7,440 bases of DNA from an uncultured Acetobacteraceae bacterium (GTDB lineage: Bacteria; Pseudomonadota; Alphaproteobacteria; Acetobacterales; Acetobacteraceae). The stretch covers positions 1-7,440 of the forward strand of contig CAIMEK010000306.1 in assembly GCA_903839965.1 (NCBI GenBank), written 5' to 3'. Below are positions 1 through 5,493 of the stretch, in pieces; position 1 is the stretch's first letter, and each line of letters opens with the position of its first letter. The position numbers and the translations under genes were made by a program. Under the pieces are notes generated by a model. That model was not told the origin of the DNA and did no database searches. It was given only the letters and a program-made list of their open reading frames with translations.

Positions 1-1026
1 GGTGGCGGCGAGCAGGGCGACCAGGTCGCCGCGCGGCACGCCGCGCTTGATCATCTCAGGAAACAACACCGGCGCAATCGCCGCCATGTCGGCGGCCTTC
101 GAGCCGGAAATGCCCGAAACGAGGTAGATCGCGACGATCAGCACATACGAAAGGCCGCCCTTGATGTGTCCGAACAGGTTGGCAAGGAAACCGACCATGA
201 CCCTCGCCATCCCGGTCATTTCGATGAGCAGGCCGAGGAAGACGAAGAGGGGAATGGCCAGCAGCACCGGGCTGGTCATGCCGGCATCCATCCTCCCCGC
301 CAGGACGGAGACCGGAATATGCGTCGTCAGCCCAAGATAACCCAAGGTCGCGAGCCCGAAGGAGAAGGCGATCGGGATGCCGGCGAAGACCATCACGCCG
401 ACCGCGCCGACGAAAAAGATCAGCAGGTTGATGTTGCCGAACGTGCGCAGCAACGGACCGAGCAGGAAAATGCCGAAAAGCACGGCAACCATGATGGCCG
501 CCGCGACAAGCTCGAAGCGCGTGGGCCACGCGTTCATGCGCAACGGCACCGAAACGAGCATCAGGGCAATGCCCACCGGCATCGCGGCAGCCCGCCAGGC
601 CAGCGAGACATCCAGCGTCGCCAACGTGATGGGCGCCTCGTTCTGCACATATTCGATCGACGGCGGCAGCAGGAGCACCAGGAACGCGAACATCGCCAGC
701 CCGGTGACCACATCCAGCACCCGGCGACCGCGTCCGCTGGTGCGGTTGACCACGGCGGTCATGCGCATGTGGCTGGAGGAGCGCAGCGCCAGCACGGCCC
801 CGAGCATAGTGAGCCACAGGAACAGCACCGAGGAAAGTTCGTCGATCCAGACCTGCGGCCTGTGAAACACGTAGCGGGCAACCACATTGACCAGCAACAG
901 CACCACTTCGATGCTCAGCAGGACGGCACTGACGAACTCGATCGCCCTGCCGAACCAACGGTCGGGCTCGTTGGCCGCCGACGAAGCTCCGAAGGTCGCT
1001 GCGCTATCGGCAGACATATTGCTCAT
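1..1026 (-). CDS. TRAP transporter fused permease, DctQ-DctM type (second system; 3' part cut by the window edge)
   Basis: Inner-membrane permease of a tripartite ATP-independent periplasmic (TRAP) transporter, which takes up an organic acid from a periplasmic receptor using an ion gradient. The 342 codons present read open to base 1. Residues 27-165 form the small DctQ-like domain, with hydrophobic helices and the typical RYVF...W-x-DEL motif at 51-64. From about residue 197 the large DctM domain begins (GIPIAFSFG at 216-224, LAIPLFVFLG at 256-265, SGISGSKAADM at 304-314). About 280 residues of DctM should lie beyond the window. The ATG at 1026 has only a weak upstream purine stretch, and an ATG three codons later (1017) is possible. 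It lies 73 bases after the aldolase and probably shares its transcript. Its receptor is not visible here. It differs clearly from the permease at 5494-7377, so it is not a recent copy. The family call is confident; the substrate is unknown. Confidence 0.93.
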   Translation of the reverse strand, partial: MSNMSADSAATFGASSAANEPDRWFGRAIEFVSAVLLSIEVVLLLVNVVARYVFHRPQVWIDELSSVLFLWLTMLGAVLALRSSSHMRMTAVVNRTSGRGRRVLDVVTGLAMFAFLVLLLPPSIEYVQNEAPITLATLDVSLAWRAAAMPVGIALMLVSVPLRMNAWPTRFELVAAAIMVAVLFGIFLLGPLLRTFGNINLLIFFVGAVGVMVFAGIPIAFSFGLATLGYLGLTTHIPVSVLAGRMDAGMTSPVLLAIPLFVFLGLLIEMTGMARVMVGFLANLFGHIKGGLSYVLIVAIYLVSGISGSKAADMAAIAPVLFPEMIKRGVPRGDLVALLAAT

Positions 1027-1083
1027 GGTCCCGGGTGGGAGGGGATACGATCGAGGCGGAAGGCGATCCGTGTGGTTGCCTGC

Positions 1084-1099
1084 CGATGCGGCGGCATCG
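1084..1099 (-). other. Small hairpin directly after the aldolase stop codon
   Basis: A perfect 6-base inverted repeat, CGATGC / GCATCG, encloses a 4-base loop and abuts the aldolase stop codon at 1100-1102. No run of U follows in the minus-strand transcript, so it is not a standard intrinsic terminator. It could protect or tune the transcript between aldolase and permease, or be chance in GC-rich DNA. The rest of the 1027-1099 gap shows nothing clear. Confidence 0.3.
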
Positions 1100-1807
1100 T
1101 CATCGGGCGCCGAGCAATTGCCGAACGCCGGTCAGCATGATCTCGTTGATCCAGGCGTAGTTCATGAAATCCTCGCGTACGCGCTTTCCCACGGCGTTGA
1201 TGCGCGCCGTGGCATCGGCGACGGCACGCTTGCAATCGGGATGCGCGGGCTCGCCAGGATGGCCGAGCGACTGCGCCAGATCCATCGGCCCGAAGCTCAG
1301 GTAGTCCACGCCCTCGACGGCTGCCAGCTCATGCGCCACCTCCAGGCCGGAGCGGGTTTCGATCATCAGGCACAGCGAAGTGTCGGCGTTGCATTCCCGC
1401 ATGAAGGCCGGTCGGTCCTTCATGGACAGGAAGGCCGGGCGGCTGCCGCTGAAGGAGCGGTCGCCAAGCGGCGCGAAGTAGGCGGCCTGGACTGCCGCGT
1501 GGGCGTCGGCGACCGTTTCGATATGCGGCACCACGATGCCGCGGACTCCACGATCGAGGAAACCAGTGATAGTGGCCGCCGAACCGTCCGGCACCCGGGC
1601 GATGACCGTCAGGCCCCAGCGCTCGGCGGCAATGCAGGCAGCTTCCAGGTCGTTATGCGTGAAGCAACCGTGCTCACCGTCCAAGTAAATGAAGTCCACC
1701 TCCTGGGCCAGAACCTCGATGGCGGTAGGTGCCGAAAAGGTAAGGTGAACACCGCGGATCCGCTCTCCTGATCCGGCAGCTTGCTTGACAACATTACGGC
1801 TCGTCAT
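1100..1807 (-). CDS. HpcH/HpaI-type aldolase (class II, pyruvate-type), short form
   Basis: Predicted cytosolic metal-dependent aldolase of the HpcH/HpaI/citrate lyase beta superfamily. Known members cleave 4-hydroxy-2-oxoacids to pyruvate (or a related oxoacid) and an aldehyde. The 235-residue protein has the family landmarks in order: LDGEHG at 42-47 with the likely base His46, Arg71 in ARVP, a VVPHIET stretch at 92-98, metal ligand Glu150 in MIETR, and metal ligand Asp176 in FGPMDL. E. coli HpaI has His45, Arg70, Glu149 and Asp175 in matching places. The family is usually about 250-267 residues; here the part after GKR (about residue 209) is roughly 18 residues shorter than in HpaI. I chose the ATG at 1807 because GGAGAG sits 5 bases upstream and a promoter lies just before it. 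The open frame runs on to 1921, but that would translate the promoter. It is the first gene of the second unit. The natural substrate is not deducible. Confidence 0.88.
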   Translation of the reverse strand: MTSRNVVKQAAGSGERIRGVHLTFSAPTAIEVLAQEVDFIYLDGEHGCFTHNDLEAACIAAERWGLTVIARVPDGSAATITGFLDRGVRGIVVPHIETVADAHAAVQAAYFAPLGDRSFSGSRPAFLSMKDRPAFMRECNADTSLCLMIETRSGLEVAHELAAVEGVDYLSFGPMDLAQSLGHPGEPAHPDCKRAVADATARINAVGKRVREDFMNYAWINEIMLTGVRQLLGAR

Positions 1808-1812
1808 GGGCG

Positions 1813-1818
1813 CTCTCC
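1813..1818 (-). promoter_or_regulatory. Ribosome binding site that sets the aldolase start
   Basis: GGAGAG lies 5 bases before the ATG at 1807. It supports this start over the upstream in-frame ATG at 1921, which would give 38 extra residues without family similarity. Confidence 0.75.
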
Positions 1819-1835
1819 ACAAGTTCGTTTCCTGC

Positions 1836-1844
1836 AATATAGCA
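1836..1844 (-). promoter_or_regulatory. Extended -10 promoter for the aldolase unit
   Basis: On the minus strand the sequence reads TGC TATATT: a good -10 hexamer (1836-1841) preceded by the TGn extension (1842-1844). No convincing -35 lies 16-18 bases upstream, which is acceptable for extended -10 promoters. Transcription would start near 1829, giving a leader of about 20 bases with the ribosome binding site inside it. The location between two units fits. Confidence 0.5.
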
Positions 1845-1887
1845 GCCGACAACTCCGGGAAGTAATCAATAATTCCACCGACACCTG

Positions 1888-1902
1888 ATAGGCCTGGCCT
1901 AT
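1888..1902. promoter_or_regulatory. 15-base perfect palindrome, possible operator
   Basis: ATAGGCC-T-GGCCTAT (plus strand) has 7-base arms around one central base. It is centred about 55 bases upstream of the extended -10 at 1836-1844, in the only sizeable gap (138 bases) of the window. Position and symmetry suggest a binding site for a dimeric regulator. The loop is too small and no U-run follows, so a terminator is unlikely. The regulator is not encoded in this window. Confidence 0.4.
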
Positions 1903-1929
1903 GGTTCGGGTGCCGGCACAAAGGCCGCC

Positions 1930-1945
1930 GCCAAGGCGCTTTGGC
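1930..1945 (-). other. Weak hairpin just after the hydrolase stop codon
   Basis: GCCAA / TTGGC arms enclose a 6-base loop directly after the hydrolase stop (1946-1948). The stem is short and no U-run follows, so at most it is a weak or Rho-assisted end of the first unit. It may be chance. Confidence 0.2.
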
Positions 1946-2698
1946 TCATCGTGACGCCTCCGGCTGATGCGACTGGAAGAATTGCAAGACACGCTGCATC
2001 GTCTGATCCCGGCGCTGCGGTCCTCCCCACGGGTCGATCACCTCGGCCCGTCCGAGCCGGGCGATGTCGGCGGAGATCTCGGCCGGGTGCATGCGGTCGG
2101 CAGCGGGCAGCAACATCATATTTATGCCGCAGGACGCGACGAAATCGCGGTCCACGCTGAACAGGAACTCGCCGCCGAACATGCGTTGGCCGATCGCCGG
2201 CAGCAGGGCGGCATCAGTGTCCGGCCAGGTCGCCACTTCCGTGGCCCAGGTGTCGAACTCGGCCTGCACGACGTCGCGGTTGCCGCCAAGCCCGATTGGA
2301 TTCTGCAGTACCAGGGCGGTGACCAGCCCCGGTGCCGCCTGTGCCAACGACAGCGCGAACGACACGCCGATGCAGGCGCCCATGACGTGGCAGCTTGTGA
2401 TGCCGAGGTGAAGCAGCAAGGCGAGATGATCCGCGGTGTAGCTCTCCCAGCCGTAGCCGGGCCCGATGGTGGCGCGGGATTCGCCGGCGTTGCGCACGTC
2501 GAGTGCAACCACGCGGAAATGCGGCGCCAACACGGGAATCGGATCCGCCCAGTCCTGCTCCACTCCGAGTCGCGCCGGGTTGGTGCGCCAGCGCTCGATG
2601 CGCGAGTTGAGGAAGCCCGGCCCGAACAGCAGCACGGGATAGCCTTGGCCGCTGACTTCGTAATGAATGCGTCCGCCGGGGATGGTCAGGAACGACAT
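1946..2698 (-). CDS. Alpha/beta hydrolase with a Cys nucleophile
   Basis: A 250-residue alpha/beta-hydrolase-fold protein, probably cytosolic (no signal peptide). Visible landmarks are the oxyanion-loop region FGPGFLNS at 25-32, the strand-turn ALDVRNAGES at 65-74 (the usual DxRGxGxS pattern), the nucleophile elbow HVMGACIG at 104-111, and a late strand with LPAADRMHP around 197-205 that offers Asp201 as the acid. The elbow carries Cys109 (codon 2372-2374) where most members have Ser; dienelactone hydrolase is a known Cys precedent. The catalytic His expected about 25 residues after the acid is not there: that region reads VIDPWGGPQ. Such a protein could hydrolyse an ester, lactone or C-C bond of a ketone intermediate, or have changed chemistry. 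The ATG at 2698 has AGGAGG seven bases upstream, inside the last codons of the hydratase gene, so the two are probably co-translated. It appears to be the last gene of the first unit. The fold is confident; the reaction is not. Confidence 0.87.
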   Translation of the reverse strand: MSFLTIPGGRIHYEVSGQGYPVLLFGPGFLNSRIERWRTNPARLGVEQDWADPIPVLAPHFRVVALDVRNAGESRATIGPGYGWESYTADHLALLLHLGITSCHVMGACIGVSFALSLAQAAPGLVTALVLQNPIGLGGNRDVVQAEFDTWATEVATWPDTDAALLPAIGQRMFGGEFLFSVDRDFVASCGINMMLLPAADRMHPAEISADIARLGRAEVIDPWGGPQRRDQTMQRVLQFFQSHQPEASR

Positions 2699-2700
2699 CG

Positions 2701-3456
2701 CTATGCCTCCTGGAAATGGATCTCGACCTCGCCAAATCCGGCAAAGCTGCCGCTCACGCGGTCGCCCGGACTGGCGCGGTAACACCCGGTATAGGTGCCG
2801 GTGGTGATGATCTGGCCAGCATGCACGCCGCCGGCGGCGCGCAGCGCGTTCACCAGCGGGATCGCCGGACGAATCGGATTCCCCGCGGCGTGGCCACCGC
2901 GCTGGCTGACCACGACCGCACCGTTGACGCTGAGTGTCGCCTCCAGCACCGCGAGGTCGAAATTCCGCCAGTCGCTGCGGCTGGTGCCGACGACGTAGCC
3001 GCCGTTCGACATGCAGTCCGCGGTGCGGTCGAGCAGCGGCGTGTCGTCGTAGCTGCGGAAACGGGTATCCACGACCTCGATGCCGACCAGGGCGGTGGCG
3101 GCGTTGGCCACCTCCGCTTCGGTGTAGTCCGCATTTCGCGGCGGCAGGTCGCGGTCGAAGCGGAAGGCGATTTCCAGCTCCACCCCAAGCATCGGCACCA
3201 GCCGCGCCGGCATCGCCGCGGGGCTGTCGAACATGCGCGAACGGAGAATTACGCCGCGCATGACTTCGCCTTGTGGGCTGATGGAAACTTTCCAGCCGGC
3301 GATGCCGTCGCCCAGGGCCGCCGCGGTGGCGTCCTGGATGGCGTGGGCCTGCGCGAAATCGACGGGTTTCGCCGAGTCCGGCAGAGCGTCGATCGGGGTG
3401 GCGGAACGGCGAGCGGCTACGAAGATGCCGACCGCCTCTTCAATCCTGTGCAACAT
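2701..3456 (-). CDS. 2-keto-4-pentenoate hydratase-like protein (MhpD / fumarylacetoacetase superfamily)
   Basis: A 251-residue cytosolic enzyme of the 2-keto-4-pentenoate hydratase group, within the fumarylacetoacetate hydrolase superfamily. Known relatives add water to 2-hydroxypenta-2,4-dienoate (giving 4-hydroxy-2-oxovalerate) or decarboxylate oxalocrotonate. Landmarks: GWKVSIS at 54-60 with the conserved Lys56, the metal-binding pair Glu93 and Glu95 in GVELEIAF, a third ligand Glu127 in GIEVVD, the SNGGYVVG stretch near 149-156, and GTYTGCY followed by PGD near the C-terminus, which is normal for the family. The ATG at 3456 overlaps the dehydrogenase stop by one base (TGATG), with GGAG eight bases upstream, indicating translational coupling. 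The open frame extends upstream to 3852, but that extension lies inside the dehydrogenase gene and is not family-like. With the adjacent hydrolase and the HpaI-type aldolase it resembles the lower part of a meta-cleavage pathway. The exact substrate is inference. Confidence 0.9.
   Translation of the reverse strand: MLHRIEEAVGIFVAARRSATPIDALPDSAKPVDFAQAHAIQDATAAALGDGIAGWKVSISPQGEVMRGVILRSRMFDSPAAMPARLVPMLGVELEIAFRFDRDLPPRNADYTEAEVANAATALVGIEVVDTRFRSYDDTPLLDRTADCMSNGGYVVGTSRSDWRNFDLAVLEATLSVNGAVVVSQRGGHAAGNPIRPAIPLVNALRAAGGVHAGQIITTGTYTGCYRASPGDRVSGSFAGFGEVEIHFQEA
2706..2711 (-). promoter_or_regulatory. Ribosome binding site of the hydrolase, inside the hydratase gene end
   Basis: A perfect AGGAGG lies 7 bases before the ATG at 2698 and overlaps the penultimate codons of the hydratase. 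It decides the hydrolase start against the longer frame reaching 2785, and implies re-initiation after the stop at 2701-2703. Confidence 0.85.
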
Positions 3457-4430
3457 CAGCGTATCTCCGGGTGCAGTACGCGGATCGGCGCGCCGCGCAG
3501 GAAGGCGAGCACGTTCTCGATCCCTTGTTGATGGAACTCCCGCATCGTGGCTTGGGTGACGTAGCCCAAATGCGGCGTCAGCACGGTGTTCGGCAGGCCG
3601 CGGAACGGATGGTCCTGCGGCAGCGGTTCGCGGTCGTAGACGTCCAGTGCCGCGATCAGACGGCCTGCGCGCAATGTCGCAATCAGCGCCGCCTCGTCCA
3701 CCAGCGGGCCGCGTGAGGTGTTGACCAGGATCGCGCCGGGCTTCATACGCGCGAGCTGCGCGGCGCCGATCAGACCGCGCGTGCTGTCCGACAGCACCAT
3801 ATGCAGGCTGACCACATCGGCCTGTTCCAGCAGCGCATCCAGCGGCACGCATATGGCGCCGCCCCGTTCCGCCGCCAGTTCGGGCGTCAGGTTGCGGCTC
3901 CAGGCGACGACCTGCATGCCCAGCGCCGCACCGTAGCGCGCCATGCGCCGGCCCAGGCGGCCGAGGCCGACCAGGCCCAGCACCTTGCCGTCCAACTCGA
4001 ACCCCGGCAGCGTGCCGGCCTGAAAACCGCCGGCGCGGATGGCGGCGTCGGCGCGCGGTAAGCCGCGGGCCGCGGCAAGCATCAGCAGCAGCGCCAGTTC
4101 CGCGGTGTTGGCGCCGTTGTCGCCGCCACCGGCGGTGCAGATGGTAACGCCCCGGGCACGCAGCGCGTTCATGTCCACCGAGCCGGCGCGCTTGCCGGAG
4201 AGGTTGAACAGCTTCAGGTCAGGCAGCCGCCGCACCAAGCTGGCCGGAAAGGCGGTACGCTCGCGCATCGCCATCACCACGTCGAAGCCGGCGAGCCGGC
4301 TTGTGGCGTCGTCCTCGTCGGCGAATGCGTCGGTGAAAAACACCACCTCCGCCTGCGATTGCAGCTCGGTCCAGTCGGCGCTGCTCCGCGCCACGTTTTG
4401 CCAGTCGTCCAGTACGGCTACCTTGGTCAC
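3456..4430 (-). CDS. D-2-hydroxyacid dehydrogenase (NAD(P)-dependent)
   Basis: A 324-residue cytosolic oxidoreductase of the D-isomer specific 2-hydroxyacid dehydrogenase family, interconverting a 2-oxoacid and a D-2-hydroxyacid. The N-terminal catalytic domain starts with VAVLDDWQNVA. The nucleotide-binding domain has the Rossmann motif G155-L-G157-R-L-G160. The active-site set is complete: Arg240 in NTSRGPLVD, Glu268 in YDREPLP and His287 in TPHLGYVT. Length is normal for the family. The start is GTG at 4430 with AAGGAG six bases upstream, 13 bases after the receptor gene. The stop overlaps the hydratase start by one base. Next to a TRAP receptor and a hydratase, it probably handles an imported hydroxyacid or a pathway oxoacid. 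Substrate and NADH/NADPH preference cannot be fixed from sequence: Arg179 near the end of the second Rossmann strand might hint at NADPH, but this is weak. Confidence 0.93.
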   Translation of the reverse strand: MTKVAVLDDWQNVARSSADWTELQSQAEVVFFTDAFADEDDATSRLAGFDVVMAMRERTAFPASLVRRLPDLKLFNLSGKRAGSVDMNALRARGVTICTAGGGDNGANTAELALLLMLAAARGLPRADAAIRAGGFQAGTLPGFELDGKVLGLVGLGRLGRRMARYGAALGMQVVAWSRNLTPELAAERGGAICVPLDALLEQADVVSLHMVLSDSTRGLIGAAQLARMKPGAILVNTSRGPLVDEAALIATLRAGRLIAALDVYDREPLPQDHPFRGLPNTVLTPHLGYVTQATMREFHQQGIENVLAFLRGAPIRVLHPEIR

Positions 4431-4436
4431 GTCGGG

Positions 4437-4442
4437 CTCCTT
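4437..4442 (-). promoter_or_regulatory. Ribosome binding site supporting a GTG start for the dehydrogenase
   Basis: AAGGAG lies 6 bases before the GTG at 4430, just after the receptor stop codon (4444-4446). It fixes the unusual start codon. Confidence 0.8.
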
Positions 4443-4443
4443 G

Positions 4444-5451
4444 TCATGCGGCGTTGAGGTCGTGCATCGCCATGTCGAGCACGTCGCGGCCGATCGAGGT
4501 TTCGAACTTACTGTAGATCGTTCGCGTGCGTTCGGCGAACTGCGCGCGGTTGGCGGGGGAGACCGGGTTGATCTGCATCAGTCCGCCCAAGGTCTTCAGC
4601 GCGGTTTCGGTGGTGGCGGGCTGCGCCTGCCATTCCCAGTCGCTGGCGGTCTTCATCGCCTGGGCGATGATGCCGCGCTCCTCCGCCGCCATGCCGTCCC
4701 ACAGCGGCTTGTTCATGGAGACGACGAAGAAATCGGTGACATGGCCGGTCAGCGACATGTATTTGGAAACCTCGTACAGCTTCGCACTGATCATGTCCGG
4801 TATGGGGTATTCCAGCCCATCCACCACGTTCTGCTTCATTCCGAGATAGATCTCGGCGGAATCGAGCACGATCGGATTCGCGCCGAGCGCCTTGAAGGCC
4901 TCGATATAGACCGCGCTGGAGATCACCCGCATCTTCAGGCCCGCGAGGTCGGCGGGCGTGTTCACGGGACGCACGTTGTTGACCATGTGGCGCGAACCCA
5001 TGACCCACCAGCCCAGGAACTGGAAGCTGGCCGCCGCGGCCTTCGCCTTCATGGCCTCGCCCAGCCGGCCGTCGAGCGCGCCGCGCAGCCGGTCCGGCGA
5101 GCCCACCAGGAAGGGCAGAGTGAACACGTCCATCGGCTTGATGTAGCCGGAGTACCAGGCAGGCACGGCGAGCGACATCGACAGGTTGCCGAGTTGCACC
5201 GCGGTCAGCATCTCCGTGATGCTGCCGAGCTGCGAGTTGGGGAACACGTCCACCTTGAGGCGATTGGACGAAAGCTTGCCGACTTCCTCGGCGAACATCA
5301 CGGCGGCGCGGTGGTAGTTGGAGTCCACCGGCTGTGGGCTGCCCAGGCGCAACGTCTTCGCGCGCTGCGCCAACGCCGGTGCCGCCAGCGACGCGGCCCC
5401 CGCTGCCAGAGCGCCCTTCAGCAAGGTGCGTCGCGTGCTGCTCGTTGACAT
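4444..5451 (-). CDS. TRAP transporter periplasmic substrate-binding protein, DctP type
   Basis: Periplasmic receptor of a TRAP transporter; it captures an organic acid and delivers it to the membrane permease. The 335-residue precursor begins with an RR-containing signal (STRRTLLK at 5-12, then an Ala-rich core) with likely cleavage after ALA28, so export may be by the Tat route, although a Sec route is possible. The mature part matches the DctP/TAXI-like fold: FPNSQLGS at 70-77, LPFLVGSP at 112-119, GLKMRV at 171-176 with Arg175 at the position that usually pairs with the substrate carboxylate, LGANPI at 189-194, and VVDGLEYPI at 209-217. Length is typical. I chose the ATG at 5451 because AAGGAG stands 10 bases upstream and the signal peptide then has normal length; an in-frame ATG at 5490 would add 13 residues with a poor ribosome site. 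It follows the fused permease by 42 bases, a permease-first order, and is its likely partner. The ligand is unknown. Confidence 0.93.
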   Translation of the reverse strand: MSTSSTRRTLLKGALAAGAASLAAPALAQRAKTLRLGSPQPVDSNYHRAAVMFAEEVGKLSSNRLKVDVFPNSQLGSITEMLTAVQLGNLSMSLAVPAWYSGYIKPMDVFTLPFLVGSPDRLRGALDGRLGEAMKAKAAAASFQFLGWWVMGSRHMVNNVRPVNTPADLAGLKMRVISSAVYIEAFKALGANPIVLDSAEIYLGMKQNVVDGLEYPIPDMISAKLYEVSKYMSLTGHVTDFFVVSMNKPLWDGMAAEERGIIAQAMKTASDWEWQAQPATTETALKTLGGLMQINPVSPANRAQFAERTRTIYSKFETSIGRDVLDMAMHDLNAA

Positions 5452-5461
5452 GTCGGTTTCG

Positions 5462-5467
5462 CTCCTT
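5462..5467 (-). promoter_or_regulatory. Ribosome binding site that sets the receptor start
   Basis: AAGGAG lies 10 bases before the ATG at 5451. The spacing is slightly long but the match is strong, and it favours this start over the ATG at 5490. Confidence 0.7.
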
Positions 5468-5493
5468 GGACTTTTGTTTTCGCTATGCATCGT

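Noticed and set aside
85..117. Near-identical DNA shared by the two permeases (85-117 and 6430-6462) as a repeat or recombination scar
   Set aside because: Both segments encode the conserved SGISGSKAADM motif of DctM, so protein-level constraint explains the similarity.
56..958. A 300-codon open frame on the minus strand overlapping the left permease
   Set aside because: It is an out-of-frame shadow: its translation is Arg/Gly/His-rich with no family look, while another minus-strand frame, open to the window edge, gives a clear TRAP permease.
166..1140. Long plus-strand open frames opposite the left permease
   Set aside because: The translations are rich in Gln, His, Arg and Glu and resemble the typical antisense of GC-rich membrane-protein genes; no ribosome site or family motif was seen.
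1887..1903. The palindrome as an intrinsic terminator of the first unit
   Set aside because: The arms leave a single-base loop (or a shortened stem), and no U-run follows on either strand.
1808..1921. Upstream start of the aldolase at 1921
   Set aside because: It would translate through the palindrome and promoter, and the added 38 residues match nothing in the family.
3457..3852. N-terminal extension of the hydratase frame giving a 383-residue protein
   Set aside because: The extra 132 residues overlap the dehydrogenase in another frame and look like shadow sequence; the ATG at 3456 has a ribosome site and gives the normal family length.
4039..5448. A 469-codon plus-strand open frame opposite the dehydrogenase and receptor
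   Set aside because: It spans two well-supported minus-strand genes and has antisense-like composition (His, Arg, Gly, Val runs). Its length reflects GC bias.
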